A stretch of 64,000 nucleotides of DNA, taken from Flaveria trinervia (taxonomy: Eukaryota; Streptophyta; Magnoliopsida; Asterales; Asteraceae). The DNA is taken from NCBI GenBank assembly GCA_025506515.1, contig CM046443.1, positions 43,672,649 to 43,736,648 on the forward strand, read 5' to 3'. Position numbers and translations under genes: made by a program. Under the pieces are notes generated by a model. The model made no database searches and was not told the origin of the DNA. It saw nothing but the letters and a program-made list of their open reading frames with translations. Below are positions 1-11,476 of this stretch, in pieces; positions within the stretch are counted from its first letter, which is position 1; every line of letters starts with the position of its first letter.

Positions 1-261
1 GCATCCAAACAACAAGAAAACACCAAGAATCCACGTAAGAAACATCATTTAATCGTTGCTTTTGATGTAAACCAAGATTCTAGGGTTTGGGTTTTTAAAA
101 GTGGCAAAGATTCGCCCAAAACGCATGTTTTTATGCAAGAAAACATGTAAGAAGCTTAGGCAAAGCTTATTGGGTAATAAACCAAGGTTTTGGATGTAAA
201 TGATTGAAGTTTTGGGTAAAAAATAGGGTGGTTCATAATTTTCAGCCCGTTCTACGAAACT

Positions 262-480
262 AGGTGTTCATCTAGCGAAATTAGGTATTCGTCCGGCGAA
301 ACTGTGGATCTTCCTGCGAAACTATAGTTTCGCAGACATGGTTTTCCAACGAAAGTTTGGCGAAATTGACAGCTAAAATAGTAGCGAAGATGCCAGCGAA
401 CTAGCAGTGAAACTGCTAGCGAAACTAGCAGTGAGATTGCTGATCTTGCAGTGAAATTAGCAGCGAAATTAAGCAGAAAT
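262..480. repeat. Degenerate GCGAAACT/AGCAGTGAAACT tandem repeat
   Basis: The motif GCGAAACT and variants (gcgaaatt, gtgaaact, gcgaacta) recur about every 10-25 bases, mixed with 'ctagcag'. The repeats are imperfect and not in a constant register. They are part of the surrounding LTR-like segment. Confidence 0.6.
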
Positions 481-737
481 TAACTCATTGGAGTGTTAAC
501 TTATCTGTAGGCTGTGTAGTGCAACCCTTGCTTTGAAATCTTGATTGAGAAGCTACTCATCGAGTACAGGTGAGTTCTAGATCCCCTATTTTAAAGGTTT
601 TAAACTAGTTTGGGGCTAAAAATGCATACTGAATATACGTGTTAAACGACCAAGATTTTAAGAGGTTTAAACGGGAAGATCGATTTTTCTATAAAGAAAT
701 GTGCTATACAAAAGGTTAAAATAAAAACTTTCGTGCT

Positions 738-860
738 GACCTGGCAGCCCGGTTCCAGCCAGGGGTGTTGCCCCTTTGACCCCACTAGGGGCTGTTGCCC
801 CTAGGACCCCACTGTCAGGGGCTGCCGCCCCCGAACCCACGCTGGCCCGCGGTGGGTCAG
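738..860. repeat. GC-rich inverted/tandem repeat
   Basis: 'GGGGCTGTTGCCCC', 'AGGGGTGTTGCCCC' and 'AGGGGCTGCCGCCCC' are hairpin-forming units separated by 'ACCCCACT'. This block is far more GC-rich than the AT-rich surroundings. It could form a stable RNA or DNA hairpin series inside an LTR. No function is visible. Confidence 0.6.
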
Positions 861-1810
861 TTATGTTTTATGATGATTTATGCTTGATATGCATATGTTT
901 TTCTATGTGAATGTTCGATGCATGGTGTTTAAGATGATGTATGTGTTGATGCTATGTATGATGATGCTGATGTATGTGTTGATGTATGTTATGTATGTTA
1001 TGTATGATATGTTTTCTTATGTTCCGTATTACGTATGATGACGTGACTTTACGTGGTGTGATATTTATATTGAACGTAAAGTATTATCTTAACGACGTGG
1101 AATATTTAAGATAATGAAAGTGGAACATAATGAAGGAACGAATGAAAAGCCTGGAAAGCAAATGAAAGGAGGTTCACAACTCAATGAGAGTTGTTAGCTC
1201 AACTGTGTGTGTCAACAACGTGTGATTTTGTCTAACTCATAAGGGTTCATACACACAGTAAGATTTCAGTCTTGGTGACTGCTCCAATACGTGCGATTTC
1301 CTAATTACTATGTGTTATACAGCGTGTGATCTTGGTGACCACTCCATACGTGCGATATAGGGTCCGTGTCGCTTAACCCTAGATGAAATGCTTGGTGCTC
1401 TAGAGGGTGGTTAAGTACATGACAGGACCTAGATAGAAGTGAAAGATAATAAATGTATGAAAAGTGCGATAAGTACGAAATGTGCGAAACGTGCGAAATG
1501 TACGAAACGAACGATGATGAAGATAATAATGATAACCTTGATGTATGTACGATGTGTGATCACGTGCGATAGTAAAGAAAATGTTTTAACGAATGGAAGG
1601 TAATGTAATGTTTTTATAAAACTAGAACTCACCCAGCAATGTTAACTTTTTATGCATTTTTCTAGTTGGCAGGTGAGCATTGCTGAGGATGGCGCGGGGC
1701 AGCTACTTGGCATTTTTGGATGGCATCCATTTGATAGAAATATGATGTTTTCCTGATGTAATGCAAATGATAATATTTTGTAATAGTTAACTACATTGTA
1801 TTGATTTGCA

Positions 1811-2392
1811 AAAACAGTCATTAATATATGAAATGGATTTTAATGTGTTCCGCTGCAATATTTTAGCAAATCTAAATGTATGTTTTATGTGTTTGTGTAA
1901 TGATTTACCAGCTTTAAGCATCCCGAGATCAGGGCCTTTCAATGGGATTGCCCTATCTGTCCCAACTGTTTCAGTTGCTGGGCCATCGATCCTCATTTCC
2001 CCTTCGAATTCAATCTCAGGTTCAATATGGACCTTAGGTTGACTAACTTATTTGAGAATGGTAGAAGGTGCATTTAACCTTTGAAACTCTTCAACTCTAA
2101 AGTATGCCACAATAACATCCAGACTTGGTTGTTCAATAGAAGATCCCATCAAGAACTTGGAAAACAACCTGTTTATATCTTTGAGGATCCTTGGGTCCAC
2201 TTGAAGAATGATTGGAGGAGGCTCAGGGAAAGATGTTGATTGCTGAGCAGGTATCTAGAAGTCAGTGTAGAAAGAGCTAAGCTTTGTGGTTTCTCATGTA
2301 CTTGTCTCTCAACATTCTCCCCCTTTTTGGTAGCATCATCTTGAGAGATTGATGAGCTTGATGAAGAGGTCAAAGAGACTTGAATTGGTATG
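1811..2392 (-). pseudogene. C5 accessory gene, C-terminal-side fragment (third piece)
   Basis: Read on the minus strand, this fragment gives broken frames with a Ser-run (TSSSSSSISQDD), a 'KKGENVE' patch, 'DPRILKDINRLFSKFLMGSS' and 'PKVHIEPEIEFEGEMRIDGP'. It is placed in the C5 accessory gene because it has the same strand and composition and lies directly across the Gypsy block from the fragment ending at 48187. Stops and frameshifts are frequent. The rest of the gene and the 3' LTR of C5 are cut off by the segment at 1-1810 or lie outside the window. Assignment to C5 is inference from position. No independent motif proves it. Confidence 0.45.
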
Positions 2393-3601
2393 TGTTACAC
2401 CCCGTAGTATTCAGGTTAACATCATTAATTTAATCTATCGTTATTTTCTATATTCCGGGATGAATTATAAATATGTATTGTTTCAGACAAATTCTTAAGT
2501 TTCTAACCACTTTTGTCCCGAATCATGAAGTTTCACATTAAACAATTTATTTATTTAAATTAATTATTTGTGTCGCATGTTACTTAAATTAATTAACTAA
2601 TCAAAATAATCATATTTAATCCAAACCGTAACCCCCCCACTCTTCTCATCGTGATCTTTATCCCAAATCAACCCTAATCGCCTCAACCTTTCAAACACAG
2701 CGGCTACCCCACCACTCAACCTTCCCCGACAGTGCATCCGACAATCTTTCTCTCCTCGTGATACTTTCCTCCGATGACTCCCTCCTTCTCAGCAGCAGGC
2801 GTGTGATTGTTGTCCTCCCCGGCAACCTTGAAATTCAACAGTATAGTACGTTTCTTTCGCTCGTCTCACTGGTACAATTTTGATTATGGTTCGGTCACTC
2901 GATCTTGAACGTTGGTTGTGGTGTGAAGTGTGATCATGTGTGAGTCTTTTGCTGCGTACATACTTTGTGGGTGTTTTCCATGCTTATGTATGTATATATG
3001 TGATGTGTAGTTATGCATGTTATTTATAGATGCTATTCATTGTGTTGGGTATGAATGCATATGAAAGTATAATTGTTATGCCATTTGCGCATCTTTTTGG
3101 GTGTGGTTGTTAGGGCCATATTCATGCATAATGTGTATGTTGTGATTTCATATGTGTGTTTTGTTAGGTGTGCGGATGCGATTGTGAGTGGGTTGTTCAT
3201 CAATATGTGAGCAAATTGCATGTATAATGTGAATTACAATATGATATTAGATATTAAATAAACAGGTATATGTGATTGTATGTATATTAGATATGTAATT
3301 GGTGGTAGGTACACCATGGCAGAAGTGATTTTAGTAGTATCATTTTATATAAATATATTAGATGCAAGGTGGTGATTGACACAAATCAAAAACGTTTTGG
3401 TTTTGTAAGGTGAGTTTAAAGTAAGGTAAATTAAAAATGTTTTGTTACAAAAGTACATAGTGATTAAGCACTAATCATAAATATGAATATTTGTTATTGG
3501 TGTGTGATTCAGTTGGGTCGTTACGCTTTTGTAGTTTTGTAAGTTACGTATTATGAAACGTCAAAGATTATTATAAAAAGACTTGCAATCAATATATACA
3601 C

Positions 3602-3668
<67 letters not shown>

Positions 3669-4703
3669 AAGAATAGTTTCACGCATGATTCGGAGCGAGC
3701 TTGGAAAATTGGGTTTTGTGCTTGTATGAGTTTTTATGTTAGTGCTTTCTTGCATGTACGGGATCTATTGATAACCGACACCATAACCGAACCTTGATCG
3801 CGAACTATACTATTCTAAACTCGATAATTAATTCTACTATAATATTTAGTCTCAATTTAATATTAATTGAAATTCAGGTTAATTGGAACCTTATCGTTTG
3901 TGCTTGTTTTAAATGTTGTGCATTCAATGTGAGTTCTCAGCCCCGCTTTACCTACTTTCTTTAGGGCGAAAGAAACGTGTGTTCTAAATGTATTTTCAAT
4001 TGATCAGTATTACTATAATATCACTTTTTACTAGTGTGACACCATGCTTAAGTCCTCACTTTCGAACTGTTAATATATGTACTTTAGCAAGGTAATTCTG
4101 AGTAGATCTACTGGGTTTGACAAACCCCACCCGGCTAGTCGCGCTAGCCAACGTTCGTCAAACGAGAGTTTAATTGACCTAATTTTTGTTGTTATGACCG
4201 GTGTTCACAGCCGATGCATTTCTTTACGTTGTTAGCTTCGGTTGCGAACTTCATCCACTTAGTAACTTGTTGAGTAGTCTAGCTATCTACTGATATTATT
4301 TTGTTTACTGTATCAGTTTAACATTATGTTCTGTTTATCAAAACCTATGAACTCACCAACCTTATGTTGACACTTTAGCATGTTTCTTTCAGGTTCTTAA
4401 GGTGCCCACGAATAAGAACATTTCATGCTGCATTCATTATTGTAGAGTCTAATGAACAATTTACATTTTTCTACAAAATTATATTTATTTGGTTTGCACG
4501 TGTTTGCGCCGTTTAAATTATGATTTATATGCTTCCGCATTTACTTTCATGTTTGCGTATTCAATTCTGATTTTGAGAACCTTTATTTAAATTAGAATTA
4601 TGTTTTGTAGTTGTTAGGTCGTTTGGTGTAACTAGTGGGAAAGATCCTGGTATGTCACATGCCTAACGGTATTACCCCGTTTATGGAAATTGAGGGTGTG
4701 ACA
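2393..4703 (+). repeat. G1 5' LTR (Ty3/Gypsy)
   Basis: This is a 2.3 kb repeat that starts TGTTACACCCCGTA and ends GGGTGTGACA, four bases before a tRNA-iMet primer-binding site. It is repeated almost exactly at 15047-17342. Most differences I see between the two are one-base length changes. It contains a (TA)n tract and no coding frame. The very long LTR and the 'TGTGACACCCC' start are typical of plant Gypsy elements. Confidence 0.9.
3592..3665. repeat. (TA)n microsatellite inside G1 5' LTR
   Basis: Uninterrupted or nearly uninterrupted TA dinucleotides with two AT phase shifts. The copy in the 3' LTR (16239-16305) differs in length, as expected for a slippage-prone tract. An open frame across it is a low-complexity artefact. 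Confidence 0.95.
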
Positions 4704-4706
4704 GAT

Positions 4707-4718
4707 TGGTATCAGAGC
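4707..4718 (+). promoter_or_regulatory. G1 primer-binding site (tRNA-iMet)
   Basis: TGGTATCAGAGC, complementary to the 3' end of plant initiator Met tRNA, lies four bases after the 5' LTR end. It primes minus-strand DNA synthesis. Confidence 0.9.
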
Positions 4719-6348
4719 TGATGGTTATAGAAAACTAAAATAAATATGCATTTCATTTGCATTGTATTTAGACTATAGTCTGGTGCCATAGTTACACGCA
4801 CATAGACACGTTAGCTTTATTAGTATGCATTGTCTGTTTGCTATACTTTCTTGGGATTGGTTTTTGTTGTGGTATATTCCTCTTGGTGTTCAACTATAGG
4901 AATGACATAATCTTATCTTCATTCTATGTTTACGGAAAAAGGTTAGTTCGTCCTAATTTCCCATTGTTACCTCATGTTTCTCCGTACAAGTGACTCCGAG
5001 ATGCTGTGAGTCAGGAAAAGGTTACTTACGAAATTACATGTACCTTATATTTTACACTATATGTCTCGGAATTAGATACAATATCCTTGGTACTGAGATT
5101 TGATGGTTCATCAAGAACATATCCTCCCTCATGTTAAATGATTTCTCGGATGAGAGATACTTCTGTCATACTCTCTTTACCTACGTTATAAGTTCTCCCC
5201 TACCCTGTGGAGAAGACAATAGCTACACTGGTGACTACTATAGACTTTGGAGACAACTTATTAGGGTTTACTTATGATAATGCTAATTACCCATCTGGCC
5301 TGAGTGTATCGACGATTTCTGGCCCAAGTGTATATTTTCTCAGTCGGTTCTTTCATACAACCTTGGTTTGATAATTATATCTTTGATACCTCTATCATTG
5401 ATAACACTCTGTACTTGACAAGGTATGTTAGCTCAGATAGGAAGAACCAGGGGTGACCATGCAAAGCAAATTACCATCACGGGTGCACACGTAATTGTAA
5501 TTTGTCGTGCATGAGAAATCTGGCGAACCTTGTCGTTTGATAATAATCATAGTCGGTACAAATTTTCATTTCTATACTTTGGGACACGGGAGTCTCAATC
5601 CGTGTAAAACTTCACTAAGGATATGGAAGCAATCCTTCATCTCCACTTGTATGAAAGTTTTCATCCATCTAGAACTTTAATGGGATTTGTATTATTCCAA
5701 TAGTCCCAGTCCTTATGAGACGTTGCTGGTTCTAGCATTTTAGTTATCGTGCAATACTATATATTTGATATGTGCGTAATCTTCATGAATGTTATATCAG
5801 ATTAGTAATACTCTATGCGCATGTATTCTTTCTTTAGTGGGTTAATCTCAAGACTTAGAGTCTTGTCCATTTAAACGTTCCAACATTCGTTTCATTTGGT
5901 ATTTATCATGTTAAGCATAAGTTACTTTTGTTTGTCACCTAGTGCTGGGATTCAAATTGGATTTTCCTGGTTGACTGTGTTTGACATAAAGTCAGTTAAC
6001 AAAGTGTCTTATAACGACCCTAACTATTACATCTTTGCATTTCCACTATAAGCAACAAGTGCAACTACCATCGCCATAAGTTGAGCAATGAGGACATCTG
6101 AGATCGATCTGGGGAAAATTTGGTCATGCCATTAAGAGTTGCTGCATGAACATCCCGGCTAACTCACCTCAACCTCAAGTAGCCTAGAAAGGATGTTACG
6201 AGTGCGGTCGAACAGGGCACTTCAAGAGGAATTGCCCAAAGCTAAAGAAAAACAATAGTCGTGGTAGTGGAGCTAACAACTGCAATGACAATGCTAATGG
6301 TAATGGCAATGGAAATGGGGGTGTCAAGGGTAGAGCATTCGTCATTGG
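4719..6348 (+). pseudogene. gag: G1 leader and gag remnant with CCHC zinc knuckle
   Basis: No long gag frame survives. The only clear coding sign is a retroviral-type zinc knuckle at 6194-6235, reading C-Y-E-C-G-R-T-G-H-F-K-R-N-C, the nucleocapsid motif that binds element RNA. It is followed by a basic KLKKNN and an Asn/Gly-rich repeat. The same 1.6 kb occurs at 46109-47754. After 'GRAFVIG' the frame runs into LTR sequence rather than into protease. The upstream 1.4 kb is AT-rich with many stops in all frames. Confidence 0.7.
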
Positions 6349-7174
6349 TTCTACTATAAATATTTAATCTCAATTTAATATTAATTGAAATTCGGGCTAA
6401 TTGGAACTTGATTGTTTGTGCTTATTTTATATGTTGTGCATTCAAGGTGAGTTCTCAGCCCCGCTTGACCTACTTTATTTTGGGTGAAAGAAACGTGTGT
6501 TATAAACGAATTTTCAATTGATCAGTATTACTGTAATATCACTTGTTTACTAGTGTGACACCATGCTTAAGTCCTCACTTTCGAACCGTTCATATATGTA
6601 CTTTAGCGAGGTAATTCTAAGTAGATCTACAGGGTTTGACAAACCCCACCCGGGCTAGTCGCGCTAGCACAACATTCATCAAACGGGTGTTTAATTGACC
6701 TAATTTATGTTGTGGTGACCGGTGTTCACAGTCAAGGCATTTCTTTACGTTGTTAGCATAGGTTGCCAACTTTATACACTTAGTAACTTGTTGAGTAGAC
6801 TAGCTATCTACTGATATTATTTTGTTTACTTTATCATGTTAATATTATGTTCTGTTTGTCAAAACCTGTGAACTCACCAACCTTGTGTTGATACTTTAGC
6901 ATATTTCTTTTAGGTTCTTAAGGTGCACATGAATAGGAACATTTCATGATGCATTCATTATTGTAGAGTTTAATGAAAAATTTACATTTTTCTACAAAAT
7001 TATATTTATTGGGTTTGCACGTGTTTGCGCCGTTTAAATTATGATTTATACGCTTCCACATTTACTTTCATGTTTACGTATTCAATTCTCATTTTGAGAA
7101 ACTTTATTTAAATTAGAAATTATGTTTTGTAAATGTTACGTCGTTCGGTGTAACTAATTGCAAAGATCTCGGTA
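6349..7174 (+). repeat. Internal 0.8 kb piece of Gypsy LTR lying between gag and pol of G1
   Basis: From 'ttctactataaatattta' onward the sequence matches the 3' third of the G1 LTR (compare 3831-4655), including 'gttctcagccccgctt', 'tgagtagactagctatctact' and 'tacatttttctacaaaatt'. It stops at 'aaagatctcggta', where pol coding resumes. The LTR piece occupies the place where the protease active site should be. The same gag-to-LTR joint is present in G2 at 47755. Confidence 0.75.
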
Positions 7175-8926
7175 GGAGTTTCATTTTGCATAAGCTCAGT
7201 CGATTGCTAGATGTTAATTCCGTAGCCTTAGACATAAACTATATAATAGAAATAGCAGACGGTAAGATCATGAGTCTTCTCATATATAAAAGGGTTGTAA
7301 AATAAGTCTATTAGGGCATGATTCGATATTGATCTTCTATCTATTACACTCGATAGCTTTGATGTCGTCATTAGCATTGATTGGTTGTCTAAGAACCAAG
7401 CCAAAATCGCGTGTTGAGAGAGACTCGTATGACTACCTTTGCCTAATGGAAAGATACTCACTATGGAAGGCGACAAGAGTGGTGCAGTGGTTTGCATCAT
7501 CTCATACATGATGGTTCAGAAGTTTTTGAGGAAAGGGCATTCGATGATTTTACCCTAGTTACTGAAAGGACTACTGAGGAGAAACGACTGGAAGACATTC
7601 CTATTGTTAGAGAATTTCCTAGTATTTCCCGAGGACTTACCTGGCCTTCCTCCACACAGGCAGGTAGAGTTCTAGATTTTATTAGCATCTAGAGCAGATC
7701 CGATCGCTCAGGCGCCGTATCGTTTGACACCGAATGAACTACAAGAGTTGTCTAAGCAATTGCTGGAATTGCTAGACAAGGGATTTACACGTCCCAACTC
7801 TTCACCCTGGGGAGCTCCGGTGCTTTATGTGAAAAAGAAAGATGGAACCTTCAGAATGTGTATCGACTACCAAGAGATGAACAAGGTGACGATCAAGAAT
7901 AGATACCCACTTCTGCGCATTGATGACCTGTTTGACCAGTTACAAGCGTCAAGCTACTATTCCTAGATTGATTTGAGATCAGGTTATCATCACTTACAGG
8001 TTTGCGAGGAACACGTCTTGAAGATGACTCGCTATGGATACTATGAGTTTGTAGTAATGCCTTTTGGACTGACTGATGCCCTAGTTGTTTTCATGGATCT
8101 CATGAATCGTGTTTGCAAACCTTATTTGGATAAGTTTGTCATTGTATTCATTCATGACATACTAATCTACTCTTAGAATGGGGAAGATCATGGGAAACAT
8201 CTGAGGATCATTCTGGATTTGTTAAAGAATGAACAATTGTATGCAAAGTTCTCAAAATGTGACTTTTGGATGTGAGAAGTGTAGTTTCTTGGTCATATAA
8301 TGAATGAAAAAGGTATACATGTAGATCCTTCAAAGATTGAAGCAATCAAGGATTGGCCGAAACCAAAAACGCTTACTGAGGTGCGAAAATTCCTTGGTTT
8401 GGCAGGCTATTACGGATGATTTTTTGAGGGAATCTCAAAGTTAGCACAACCCTTGACTTCCTTAACCCACATGGGAACTATCTACAAATGTGGCAACCAA
8501 GAGGAATCAACATTTCAAACAGTTAAAGACAAACTGTGTAGTGCGCCGATCCTAGCGTTACCAGAAGGAACGGATGACTTTGTTGTCTATTGTGATGCAT
8601 CCATCCAGGGTTTGGGATGTGTACTGATGCAACGCAACAATTTCATAGCGTATGCGTCAAGACAACTCAAGGTACATGAGAAGAATTACACAATGCATGA
8701 TCTGGAACTAGGAGCTGTAGTCTTTGCCTTGAAGATCTGGAGGCACTACATATATGGAACCAAGTGCACGATCTATACAAATCACAAGAGCCTCCAACAT
8801 ATGTATGACCAAAGAGAGCTGAATATGCGGCAACAAAGATGGCTATAACTACTTAACAACTATGTTTGTGCCATCAAGTATCACCCGGGTAAGGCTAATG
8901 TGGTAGCCGACGCCCTTAGCCAAAAG
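7175..8926 (+). pseudogene. pol: G1 Gypsy pol remnant: protease tail, reverse transcriptase, RNase H
   Basis: The Gypsy order is clear. A protease C-terminal region reads FDVVISIDWLSKNQAK (about 7340-7410). RT begins near 7724 with LLDKGFTRPNSSPWGAPVL and continues with KKDGTFRMCIDYQEMNK and VMPFGLTDA. RNase H (8453-8848) has FVVYCDASIQGLGCVLMQ and YTMHDLELGAVVFALKIWRH. The RNase H end reads GKANVVADALSQK, where C1 is inserted. In-frame stops occur at 7964, 8174, 8273 and 8417, with frameshifts near 7690 and 8280. The catalytic Y/F-x-D-D box is changed to FIHD (8147-8158). The integrase and the protease catalytic D-T/S-G are absent. It cannot be active. Confidence 0.85.
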
Positions 8927-9662
8927 TGTAGATACATGTGTCCCTAGTTTCTGAACTTAATGTAAAATGTCTTTATTGTCTTACACATATGTAATTGAAT
9001 GGGTACTTAATGAAATACAATGTGTGGTTGTGCTTATAATGTTGAATATTTCATTGCTTAGTATGTAATAACGCTTATTGAACTAACTATATAGGTTGTG
9101 GTTGTTTGAATAGAACTAAGTCAACTAATGATTGTGAAACATATTCAAACTTAATCATATGAAGTGCTCATGCGATTGGCCCATGCTAATGGACCATACG
9201 CATGACAACTTCATGCTAATAAACTAGTCGCACGACTGAGCTAGGAGACTGGATCAGTCGCATGATTGTAACATGAGACTGACTTAGTCGCACGACTGAA
9301 CACTCAGTCATGCGAATGGATCAACCGCATGTCTCAATCGCACGACTGAACCATGCTAATGGTTCAGTCACCCGAATGAGAAACCCTAACCTATAAATAC
9401 CACTTAAATCGTGGAACAACAAAACACTTCGAATACCTACGTACTAAATCGTACCCTAGCCAGCCTGAGACTGCTAAGAACCTGTTCCAAGTTCATAGAT
9501 CACACTAGATCGATTCCCAATCGTTCTCAACGTTTAGATTCAATCAATAATTGTTTCTATGTGCATTCTCACTAATTGGATCGCCAATCAAATAGGATTC
9601 GGCACTATTTGATTCGGTATACACATTTCATTTAGTATTTCATTCGATACAAGATCCTAACA
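8927..9662 (+). repeat. C1 5' LTR (Copia)
   Basis: 736 bases, TGTAGATACATG...GATCCTAACA. U3 carries an array of short palindromes related to AGTCGCACGACTGA (about 9165-9370), just upstream of the TATA box TATAAATA at 9392-9399. The R/U5 end sequence recurs at 14614-14759. It is homologous on the opposite strand to 49404-50102 and 56025-56698. Confidence 0.9.
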
Positions 9663-9664
9663 AG

Positions 9665-9676
9665 TGGTATCAGAGC
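9665..9676 (+). promoter_or_regulatory. C1 primer-binding site (tRNA-iMet)
   Basis: TGGTATCAGAGC two bases after the 5' LTR. Confidence 0.9.
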
Positions 9677-9884
9677 ATTGGCTCTTGATATACGTGTGAT
9701 TCAATCGTTTTTGATACAAAAATTGTGTTTTTCACAAAAAACGAAATCTTTTTGTGTAACACGGTGTCTCAGACGTCTCCTGATCGTAAAGTTTAGTTTT
9801 TCTGGCATACGGCAATTAGGGTTAGTGAAAATTCGAGTTTTTGCATCCAAAATACCTTAAACCTACGAATTTTCAAGTTTCAGC

Positions 9885-10125
9885 AGCTTCAGTCGCACGA
9901 TTGACTCAATCGGCTGACTGAATCCATACGCATCCCTCATACGCACGATTGGACTCATCCGTACCTTCATTCGTACGACTGAGCAGTCTATTTGCATTGT
10001 CCAACCGCATTTGTTCATTCGCCCGACTGAGCCATCCGCATAAGTTCAGTCGCACGATTGAACCATCCGCATTGTTCAATCGCACGAATAGCCCAATCGC
10101 ACACCTTCATTCGCACAAGTGAAAC
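9885..10125 (+). repeat. Palindromic CAGTCGCACGATTGA array in C1 leader
   Basis: Ten or so variants of 'cAGTCGCACGAtTGA' and 'TTCATTCGCACGA' lie between the PBS and gag start. They use the same motif as the U3 array of this LTR family and as the arrays around the accessory-gene promoter of C4. The stretch is non-coding leader RNA. Confidence 0.75.
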
Positions 10126-10155
10126 AGTTTGTTCAAAAGTTTAAAGTTGATAGCA

Positions 10156-11433
10156 ATGGAGGACCAATACTCAGCGTTCACAACAGGGAGAGACCCAAGG
10201 ATTCAAAACCTACTGCTTCTGGAGAATGAAGTGGGGAATCACAATAAGCCCCCTAAGCTAATCACATTGGACGAATACCCACAATGGAAGCAACATTTCG
10301 AGATGTTCTTAAATGGAGTAGATCCCAATCTATAGGAATCAATAGAGATGGGGTACAGCATGCCAGTAGGTGCTGATGGTGTCAAACTTACACTAGGTGG
10401 CATAATTGATGGACAAAAGGTCAAAAACAATGCTGAGAAGAAAGTCTATGCTCTTCTTACTCAGTCGATCCCCAAGGATATTTTTCACCAATTTTCTGAG
10501 TATACGCAAGAAAAGAAGCTATGGGATGCATTGGAGAAAAGGTATGATGGAAATGCATCATTAAAGGCTATAAAGGCTAAAGCTTTAAAGAAAGAGTTTG
10601 ACAACTTCTCTTCGATGGGTAAGGAAAGCCTGGATGACGTCATTGACAGATTCTACCACTTGATGAGTGAGATGCACATTCGTGGAGTAACGACGTCTAT
10701 GGAAGACAAAGTGTCGAACTTTGCAGATGGGTTGCCGGAGAAATGGGTATCCTTTGTCTCCAATCTTAGACAGAATGATATGCTAATGAAGTTAGATATA
10801 AATGATTTCATTCTAAAGCTGAGAGAGGAAGAGCTAAGGATGAAATATAGAGCCCAAAAGTCTTCCTATGATCAGAATCCAGCACTATACAACGCGACTC
10901 CACAAGCCAAAACATCTGGAGCACCACTTTAGACGGCTTTCGTGTCAAGTTCAGTTGGTCCCTCTCAAACCTCTACTTCAGGGTCAGAAACGTCAGGGTC
11001 GTCTGGTACCCAATACATAGTACCTGAAGCCAATGCTGCAAAACTAAAGACCGAGAATTTCAGTAATGTGTCAGTTGAGGTAGCTAAAGAGCACATGGAT
11101 CTCTTAGCAGCAGTAGTCCATTCCTATGATGGACTAATTGCGGGAAAAATTAGGAACTGTCATCTGGTAGATGAGGACTATGAGCAGGTTGACGAGACAA
11201 AGCTGGAGAGGATGGATATAACGTGGGCCTTAGCAAGTGCTGTTCGGAGAGCTAAGAAGTTTGTCAAGAAAACCGGACAGAACTTGGTTGCAACTAAGGA
11301 CACTACCTTTGGTTTTGACAAGACCAAGGTGACTTGTTTCAACTGTGGTGAAAAAGGGCACTTCAAACGTGAGTGTGTGAAGCCCAAGAAAACTGGAGAC
11401 GTGAATCCATTCACATCCTTAGCGTCAGGATAA
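10156..11433 (+). pseudogene. gag: C1 gag (UBN2-type capsid plus zinc knuckle)
   Basis: The start is taken at MEDQYSAFTTG because it follows the leader directly. The capsid region contains the Copia gag pattern (YPQWKQHFEMFL, then KKLWDALEKRYDG, FYHLMSEM and LPEKWVSFVSNLR). A normal CCHC knuckle C-F-N-C-G-E-K-G-H-F-K-R-E-C lies near 11337-11378. Two in-frame stops (10334-10336 and 10930-10932) break the frame, but the reading phase is preserved across both. The product would form the virus-like particle. A few substitutions could explain the loss, so decay is modest. Confidence 0.85.
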
Positions 11434-11476
11434 ACCAACTAGCAGTCCTACTTCGTCAAGCAAGGATCCCAAAGCC

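Larger units (their letters stand above)
1..1810. mobile_element. Non-coding LTR-like segment of unknown retroelement (left end outside window)
   Basis: No convincing protein-coding frame is present. The stretch has LTR-like layers: a GCGAAACT-rich part (about 262-480), a GC-rich inverted-repeat block (738-860), TATGTTATG-type low complexity (900-1020), two copies of a 'cttggtgac...tacgtgcgat' block (1260-1360), and short GTGCGAAATG repeats (1440-1515). Near 1660-1720 the 'tagttggcaggtgagc' context resembles the end region of plant Gypsy LTRs. The right boundary is placed near 1810, because DNA to the right reads as the decayed accessory gene of C5. The class and the left end cannot be determined from this window. 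Confidence 0.4.

Noticed and set aside
1429..1632. 67-codon minus-strand frame rich in F, H, V and I
   Set aside because: Produced by the GTGCGAAATG repeats. No start context and no domain.
3561..3755. Minus-strand open frame across the TA tract
   Set aside because: It is a run of Ile/Tyr codons from the microsatellite and has no counterpart function. It lies inside an LTR.
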